From Bufo bufo (lineage: Eukaryota; Chordata; Amphibia; Anura; Bufonidae): a stretch of DNA of 64,000 bases. The stretch is from contig NC_053392.1 of assembly GCF_905171765.1 (NCBI RefSeq), positions 110,256,465 through 110,320,464 on the forward strand, written 5' to 3'. Shown here one piece after another: positions 57,401 through 64,000 of this stretch. Numbering within the stretch: the stretch's first letter is position 1; each line of letters starts with the position of its first letter. The notes under the pieces are model-generated. The model worked only from the letters and a program-made list of their open reading frames with translations, was not told where the DNA came from and did not search any database. The position numbers were made by a program, and so were the translations under genes.

Positions 57401-59517
57401 AGTTGAGCTGACCCTATTAAAAAATTAGAGTGGAGGGAATATATACAATCTGGATGAGGAGGAGGAGGAGAAAACAAGATTTAACCCCTTAGGGACCCAT
57501 GACGTATCGGTACGGCATGGTTGCCGAGTCCTTAAGGACCCATGACGTACCGGTACGTCATGTGTTGTTTTACGATCACCGCCGCCCGGTGATCAGAACA
57601 AGGTGCCTGCTCAAATCATTGAGCAGGCACCTCGGCTAAATGCGCGGGGGGTAGGACCCGTTGACATGGAAGGCAGCACGATGTCTAAGGAAGGCATCGC
57701 TCTGCCTTCCGGTGAAGAGCCTGTGAGATCCAGCCCCCTGGATCTCACAGGCCGGAAGCTGAATGAGTAATACACACAGTATTACTCATACAGCCAATGC
57801 ATTCCAATACAGAAGTATTGGAATGCATTGTAAAAGATCAGACTCCCAAAAGTTCAAATCCCAAAGTGGGACAAAAATAAAGTGAAAAAAAAAAGTTGAA
57901 AAAATAAAGTTTTCCCCCCCAAAAAATTAAAAGTTTCAAGTAAAATTAAACAAAAACGTAATTTTCCCCAAATAAAGTAAAAAAAATTGGTAAAAAATAG
58001 GACAAAAAAATAAGTATACATATTAGGTATCGCCGCGTCCGTATCGAGCGGCTCTATAAACATATCACATGATCTTACCCCTCGGATGAACACCGTAAAA
58101 AAAAAAACTGTGCTAAATAATCACAAAAAGTACAACAGCAAGCGATCAAAAAGGCGTTTTTGCCCACCAAAATAGTACCAATCAAACAGTCATCTCATCA
58201 CACAAAAAATGAGACCCTACCTAAGATAATCGCCCAGAAAACTGAAAAAACTATGGCTATATGGAGACGCTAAAACATGATTTTTTTGTTGTTTCAAAAA
58301 TGATATTATTGTGTAAAACTTACATAAATAAAAAAAAGTATACATATTAGGTATCGCCACGTCCGTATCGACTGGCTCTATACAAATATCACATGACCTA
58401 ACCCCTCAGATGAACACCGTAATTTTTTTTTTTTTTAAAACTGTGCAAAATAAACAATTTTTTGTCACCTTACATCACAAAAAGTGTAATAGCAAGCGAT
58501 CAAAAAGTCACACACACCCCACAGTAAGGCCAATAAAACCGCCATCTCATCCCGCAAAAATCATACCCTACCCAAGGTAATCGCCCAAAAACTGAAAAAA
58601 TTATGGCTCTCAGACTATGGAAACACTAAAACATGATTTCTTTTTGCTTCAAAAATGAAATCATTGTGTAAAACTTACATAAATAAAAAAAAAGTATACA
58701 TGTTAGGTATCACCGCATCCGTGACAACCTGGTCTATAAAAATATCACATGATCTAACCTGTCAGATGAATGTTGTAAATAACAAAAAATAAAAACGGTG
58801 CCAAAACAGCTATTTCTTGTTACCTTGCCTCACAAAAAGTGTAATATAGAGCAACCAAAAACCATATGTACCCTAAACTAGTACCAACAAAACTGCCACC
58901 CTATCCCGTAGTTTCTAAAATGAGGTCACTTTTTTGGAGTTTCTACTCTAGGGGTGCATCAGGGGGGCTTCAAATGGGACATGGTGTCAAAAAAACCAGT
59001 CAAATCTGCCTTCCAAAAACCGTATGGCATTCCTTTCCTTCTGTGCCCTGCCGTGTGCCCGTACAGCAGTTTACGACCACATATGGGGTGTTTCTGTAAA
59101 CTACAGAATCAGGGCCATAAATATTGATAAATATTGTAGTTTATAGAATGGGGTCATTTTTGGGTGGTTTTTATTATGTAAGCCTCGCAAAGTCTAACTC
59201 AGAGTTTCCACTGTAGCAGAACTTCAGTGGTGCTTCTGGTGGATACTCAGACACTGTGTTTCAAAAGAGGCTGCTATACCAAGTGCTGATTTTACAAGTG
59301 CATCTGAGATATTCAGGAGATACTCAGGAGGTAATCTGGAGGTGGATACAATCTAAAAAAGTAAGATTTGTTTGTTTAAAATCTTTCCCCTCTTTAAAAT
59401 GGCAGACCTGGTTCTGTGCAGGAATTGTTGTGCTTTTATTTCAGGTTCCACTCTTCAGAGGTTTGGATACTGTCTGATCTGTAGACAGCTCTCCATAATG
59501 CAGCAGGAAATATCTTT

Positions 59518-60300
59518 TTGAAATATGAGATTTGTAAATTAACTGTTAAACAAACTCAGGCTGGGAACGTTGCAATGCCACTGCCACAGAGGCCCCCTAG
59601 AAATGGAAGATGGGTTACTGTAGGTTCTGGTAGACTGAGAGTTGTGGATAGAAGACATGTTCCACAATCTGTGGCTCTCCATAATCCATTTGCAGCACTT
59701 TCAGAGTGAGAAACAATCATCTCCCATGCCTAAAGTATGTAAAACTGCAGCCAAAGACAAAAAGGAGAAGGGAGGATTGATAGTAAGCAGCTGGGCGATT
59801 CCATCATAAGAGGTGTGAAGTTTGAGGAGAATGGTGTTGTGAGATGTCTCCCTGGTGCTACCGCTAGCAGGGATAGACGAAAGATCCTTAATATTGTTAG
59901 GCAAGCAAAGCAGGAAAGGGAAGTGGATGTTATTATCCATCTTAGGACAAACGATCTGCCTTGCAATGAGGTTTCAAAGGTGAAAGAAGCTTTTCACACA
60001 CTTGGAAAGGATATACGGGAGGTTGCATCAACTGTTTCATTCTCTGCAGTTTTGCCTGTGCATAACCTTCAGCATGACAGGAAGATGCACCTTCAGCATG
60101 ACAGGAAGATGCGCATTAAGGAATTCAATGTATGGCTTGGTGAATGGTGTCTGAACCAAGGGTTTGGCTTTGTGTCTCATGTTAGCTCTTGTTGGAATGG
60201 AAAAGAACTGTACAAGAAAGATGGTTTGCATCTTTCTCTCAAGGGAACAAATGTCCTCGGTGAACAGTTCCAAGTATTTGCTAAGGAGCATTTAAACTAG
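59518..60300 (+). pseudogene. CR1 ORF1 with esterase (SGNH) domain
   Basis: The frame has VALHNPFAALSE, then three in-frame stops at 59707-59742, then LGDSIIRG (nucleophile block, 59791-59811), IHLRTNDLP and DGLHLSLKGTNVL (catalytic Asp-His block) to 60300. CR1 ORF1 proteins with such an esterase are thought to help in RNP or membrane interactions. LGTND reads LRTND here. A duplicated LQHDRKM stretch lies near 60070-60110. The stops make it non-functional. Confidence 0.8.
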
Positions 60301-60317
60301 GAAAGGGGGGCAAAAGA

Positions 60318-63149
60318 GTGATAATCCAGCAGTCCAACTGCCCCCCGGAAAAATGCCAGAAGATGCCAGTAGCACAAAGGTTAAGAAATGACAAGCTCAG
60401 ATTCTTGTCTACAAAGGCTCGCAGTTTAGGGAATAAGATCAATGAACTTGAGGCTATAATGGCATCTGAGAATATAGATGTAGTGGCTGTTACTGAGACG
60501 TGGTTCAAGGGGAGTAATGACTGGGATATATCAATACCAGGGTTCTCTCTATACAGGAAAGACAGAGAAGGCAAGAAGGGGGAGGGGTGGCCCTGTATGT
60601 GAAAGATAGCATAAAATCTAATTTGATACAAGTTAGCGAGAACAATTTAGAGTCAGTTTGGATTACCTTGCAGCTTGATAATCATAAGGTAACTCGTGTA
60701 GGTGTGATATATAGACCACCTAGCCAAGTCAAAGAATTAGATGATCTACTAGTTGAGGAAATAGCTAAAATGACATTGAAGGGGGAAGTTATCATTATGG
60801 GAGACTTCAATCTTCCAGATGTAAACTGGAAAACCAAAATAGCTAGTTCTGCCAGGAGTACAGATATTCTAAATTCCCTACTGGGATTATCTCTACAGCA
60901 AGTAGTTGAGGAGCCAACCCAGAAGGAGGCCATTTTAGATTTAGTATTCACAAATGGGAATTTGGTATATGATATTACTGTAGGGGAAAGCTTGGGATCT
61001 AGTGATCACCAGTCAGTGTGGTTTACTATAAGTACAGTGACTGAGTCACAAAACACAAAAACAAAAGTTTTAGATTTTAGAAAAACTGACTTTTCTAAAA
61101 TTAGATTAGTGGTATACGAGTCCCTATCAGATTGGAACAGTTTCATTGGAGTCCAGGACAAATGGGACTACTTAAAAGTGGCACTATTGAAGGCAACAGA
61201 AAATTGCATTAGGCTTGTCAGTAAAAGCAAAAAAAGGAAGAGACCACTGTGGTACTCAGCAGAAGTGGCCTAAATCATTAAAAACAAAAAGATAGCATTT
61301 AGAAATTATAAAAAAAAAAAAAAATGAGGATGAAAGGCAAATTTATAAGATTAGGCAGAGAGAGGCCAAACAAGCTATATGAGCTTCTAAAGCACAGGCA
61401 GAGGAGAAATTAGCTCAGTCAGGGAAAAAAGGCGATAAGTCATTCTTCAGATACATAAATGAAAAAAGGAAACTAAAACAAGGAATTACAAAATTAAAAA
61501 CAAAAGAAGGAAGGTATATGGAAGAAGATAAAGAACTAGCTGACTGCCTCAATGAATACTTCTGTTCAGTCTTTACGAAGGAAAATGAAGGAAAAGGACC
61601 TCAGTTAGGAAAGAAGACTAATGAATCTTTTGATGCATGTGTCTTTACAGAGGAAGAGGTTCTAAGTCAGCTGTCTAAAATTAATACAAATAAGTCACAG
61701 GGGCCTGATGGGATACACCCAAAGCTATTAAAAGAGCTCAGAGGTGAACTAGCAAAACCATTAACAGATTTATTTTACCAATCACTGGCAACAGGAGTCG
61801 TCCCAGAAGATTGGAAATTAACAAATGTTGTGCCCATTCACAAGAAAGGTAGTAGGGAGGAATCGGGCAACTATAGGCCAGTAAGCCTGACATCAATAGT
61901 GGGGAAATGAATGGAAACCATAGTTAAGGAGAGGAATGTGGAACATCTAAAATCCCATGGATTGAAAGATGAAAAACAGCATGGGTTTACTTCAGGGAGA
62001 TCATGTCAAATTAATCTTATTTATTTTTTTGATTGGGTCACTAAAATAATAGATGGAGGAGGTGCAGTAGACATCGCTTATCTAGACTTTAGTAAGGCTT
62101 TTGATACTGTCCCACATAGAAGGCTTATCAATAAATTGCAGTCTTTGGGCTTGGACTCCCATATTGTTAAATGGATTAGGCAGTGGCTGAGGGACAGGCA
62201 ACAGAGGGTTGTAGTCAATGGAGTATATTCAGACCAAGGTCTTGTTACCAGTGGGGTACCTCAGGGATCTGTTCTGGGACCCATATTGTTTAATATCTTT
62301 ATCAGCGAAATTGCAGAAGGCCTCGATGGTAAGATGTGTCATTTTGCAGATGACACAAAGATTTGTAACAGGGTTGATGTTCCTGGAGGGATACACCAAA
62401 TGGAAAAGGATTTAGGAAAATTAGAGGAATGGTCAAAAATCTGGCAACTAAAATTTAATGTTGATAAGTGCAAGATAATGCACCTGGGGCGTAAAAACCC
62501 AAGAGCAGAATATAAAATCAGTGATACAGTCCTAACCTCAGTGTCTGAGGAAAGGGATGTAGGGATCATTATTTCAGAAGACTTAAAGGTAGGCAGACAA
62601 TGTCATAGAGCAGCAGGAAAAGCTAGCAGAATGCTTGGGTGTATAGGGAGAGGAATTACCAGTAGAAAGAGGGAGGTGCTCATGTCGCTCTACAGAGCAC
62701 TAGTGAGACCTCATTTGGAGTATTGTGCTCAGTACTGGAGACCATATCTCCAGAAGGATATTGATACTTTGGAGAGAGTTCAGAGAAGAGCTACTAAACT
62801 GGTACATGGATTGCAGGATAAAACTTACCAGGAAAGATTAAAGGACCTTAACATGTATAGCTTGGAAGAAAGACGAGACAGAGGGGATATGATAGAAACT
62901 TTTAAATACATAAAGGAAATCAACAAGGTAAAAGAAGAGAGAATATTTAAAAGAAGAAAAACTGCTACAAGAGGACATAGTTTTAAATTAGAGGGGCAAA
63001 GGTTTAAAAGTAATATTAGGAGGTAATACTTTACTGAGAGAGTAGTGGATGCATGGAATAGCCTTCCTGCAGAAGTGGTAGCTGCAAATACAGTGAAGGA
63101 GTTTAAGCATGCATTGGATAGGCATAAGGCCATCCTTCATATAAGATAG
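60318..63149 (+). pseudogene. CR1 ORF2: endonuclease and reverse transcriptase
   Basis: The APE-type endonuclease starts with FLSTKARSLGNKINEL and VTETWF (60318-60602), then after a frame change in a G-run continues with VIYRPPSQ, GDFNLPDVNW and SDHQSVWF (60587-61273). A frame break in an A-run near 61310 precedes reverse transcriptase: KSQGPDGIHPKLLKEL, VVPIHKKGSREESGNYRPVS, a TGA at 61908-61910 replacing a sense codon, DIAYLDFSKAFDTVPH, TSGVPQGSVLGP and the active site CHFADDTK. The C-terminus has YRALVRPHLEYCAQYWRPY and ERVQRRATKLVHGL, a TAA at 63024-63026, then ERVVDAWNSLP to 63149. Few lesions suggest a fairly young copy. Confidence 0.92.
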
Positions 63150-63849
63150 GGCCAGGGGTTATCCATAGTATTCAGTATATTGGGCAGACTAGATGGGCCA
63201 AATGGTTCTTATCTGCCGACACATTCTATGTTTCTATGTTTCTATAAGTGACTTCAGACCTGAACTGGTCCCTAAAAATTGGGTTTTTGAAAATTTCTGA
63301 AAAATTTCAAGATTTGCTTCTAAACTTCTAAGCCTTGTAACATCCCCAAAAAATAAAATATCATTCCCAAAATAATCCAAACATGAAGTAGACATATGGG
63401 GAATGTAAAGTAATAACTATTTTTGGAGGTATTACTATGTATTATAGAAGTAGAGAAATTGGAAATTTGCAATTTAAAAAAAAAATTGGGTAAATTTGGT
63501 ATTTTTTTTATAAATAAAAATGTTTTTTTTTTTTACTTCATTTTACCAGTGTCATGAAGTACAATATGTGACGAAAAAACAATCTCAGAATGGCCTGGAT
63601 AAGTCAAAGCGTTTTAAAGTTATCAGGACTTAAAGTGACACTGGTCAGATTTGCAAAAAATGGCCAAGTCCTTAAGGTGAAATAGGGTTGAGTCCTTAAG
63701 GGGTTAAACATATACTCTTTTTTTGTGGTGGAAAAGGTGCATGGGAATACACTACAGTAGATTGAGTACATTATGAATGATAGATTGAAATTGCCTTTAT
63801 GTTCATCATCAGCTCAGATGTCCTTTGGTGGAGTTGAGAAGTCAGAAGC

Positions 63850-64000
63850 AATCCAGGCATTGTTCATTTTTATGCATTGCCAGTGGACAAGTGGATACGC
63901 TTATCTGTTATAATGCCACCAGCAGCACTAAATACATGCTCAGACAAAACGCTGGCGGCAGTGCAGGCCAGCACCTCAAAGGCGTAGAGCGCAAGTTCGT
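63850..64000 (-). pseudogene. hAT 3 transposase C-terminus (partial)
   Basis: The - strand reads ELALYAFEVLACTAASVLSE then HVFSAAGGIITDKRIHLST, the hAT dimerisation region with the catalytic Glu retained (Arg to His next to it). The frame is lost soon after STGNA. The gene continues beyond the window edge, so the state of the rest is unknown. Confidence 0.75.

Larger units (their letters stand above)
59194..63245 (+). mobile_element. CR1-clade LINE, nearly full length
   Basis: Target duplication AAGT (59190-59193 and 63246-63249) is confirmed by the uninterrupted sequence cgcaaagtgacttcagacc at 27186. It carries ORF1 and ORF2 in order. The 3' end has gggccaaatggttcttatctg followed by ttctatgtttctatgtttctat, a short-repeat tail typical of CR1/L2 elements rather than poly(A). 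Confidence 0.9.
57485..63703 (+). mobile_element. TTAA element, split by a CR1 LINE
   Basis: Flanking TTAA occurs at 57481-57484 and 63704-63707. The start CCCCTTAGGGACCCATGACG and end GTCCTTAAGGGG match the element at 24437-27631, and the interior has the same order of A-rich units. Removing 59194-63245 plus one target copy leaves about 2.2 kb, shorter than 24437-27631 because one of the ctgtaaactacag units is missing. Confidence 0.85.
56234..64000 (-). mobile_element. hAT transposon 3, runs off the window
   Basis: The left end CTAGTGATGATCGAGCACC at 56234 with gtattcgggtgtttggcccg resembles the other hAT ends here. Tandem repeats at 56940-57400 follow. Transposase C-terminal sequence appears on the - strand at 63850-64000. 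Between them a TTAA element (57485-63703) interrupts; joining the outer parts gives a continuous 3' half of a hAT element. The other end lies beyond the window. Confidence 0.65.

Noticed and set aside
1..64000. tRNA, rRNA and snRNA genes
   Set aside because: No cloverleaf A/B-box pair or conserved rRNA blocks were recognised by eye; a tRNAscan or Rfam run would be needed to exclude small ones.

Overview
This is non-coding-rich vertebrate DNA with no operons and no bacterial genes. The repeat families (CR1 and L1 LINEs, Penelope-like elements, BED-finger hAT transposons, a Tc1 element, TTAA-flanked elements several kb long, many hAT and TTA-flanked MITEs) and the single host gene suggest an amphibian, most likely a frog; that assignment is inference from repeat style. 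About 90 percent of the window is mobile DNA or its debris.

Host gene: an alpha-1,4-N-acetylglucosaminyltransferase-like gene (A4GNT family) lies on the + strand. Its first coding exon is present twice, at 5530-5993 and 43972-44435. Each copy is intact and has a good acceptor and an identical phase-0 donor. A single second coding exon lies at 53717-54250, carries the DTD catalytic motif and joins in frame with either copy (147 + 177 = 324 residues). The two first exons sit in a segmental duplication (about 1996-12121 and 42475-47645). The copies differ by many insertions, so each acts as the empty-site control for the other.

Layout: 1-1910 MITE and TTAA-element debris; 1996-12121 duplication copy 1 (TTAA element, exon 1a, solo LTR, 1-kb foldback, composite TTA MITE, L1 3' fragment); 12633-22251 a large hAT transposon with an intact 1128-aa transposase between two tandem arrays; 22504-24383 a small hAT MITE and a decayed Tc1 element; 24437-27631 a complete 3.2-kb TTAA element; 28248-30180 hAT, MITE and Penelope-type debris; 30231-42474 a second, dead hAT transposon. 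That hAT is split by a Penelope-like inverted dimer (31439-37933), which is split by an LTR (33559-35632), which holds a palindromic MITE (34060-34941). A convincing hammerhead ribozyme motif lies at 38021-38063. Next come 42475-47645 duplication copy 2 (exon 1b); 46743-48960 a decayed L1; 50168-52501 a gag-only LTR element; 53717-54464 exon 2 and the 3' UTR; 56234-64000 a third hAT transposon running off the window, split by a TTAA element (57485-63703), which is split by a CR1 LINE (59194-63245).

Many boundaries rest on exact target-site duplications read directly: TTAA, TTA, CCATA, TTAG, TA and 8-bp repeats. Together they allow relative dating of insertions. All functional statements come from recognising motifs by eye; no searches were run.
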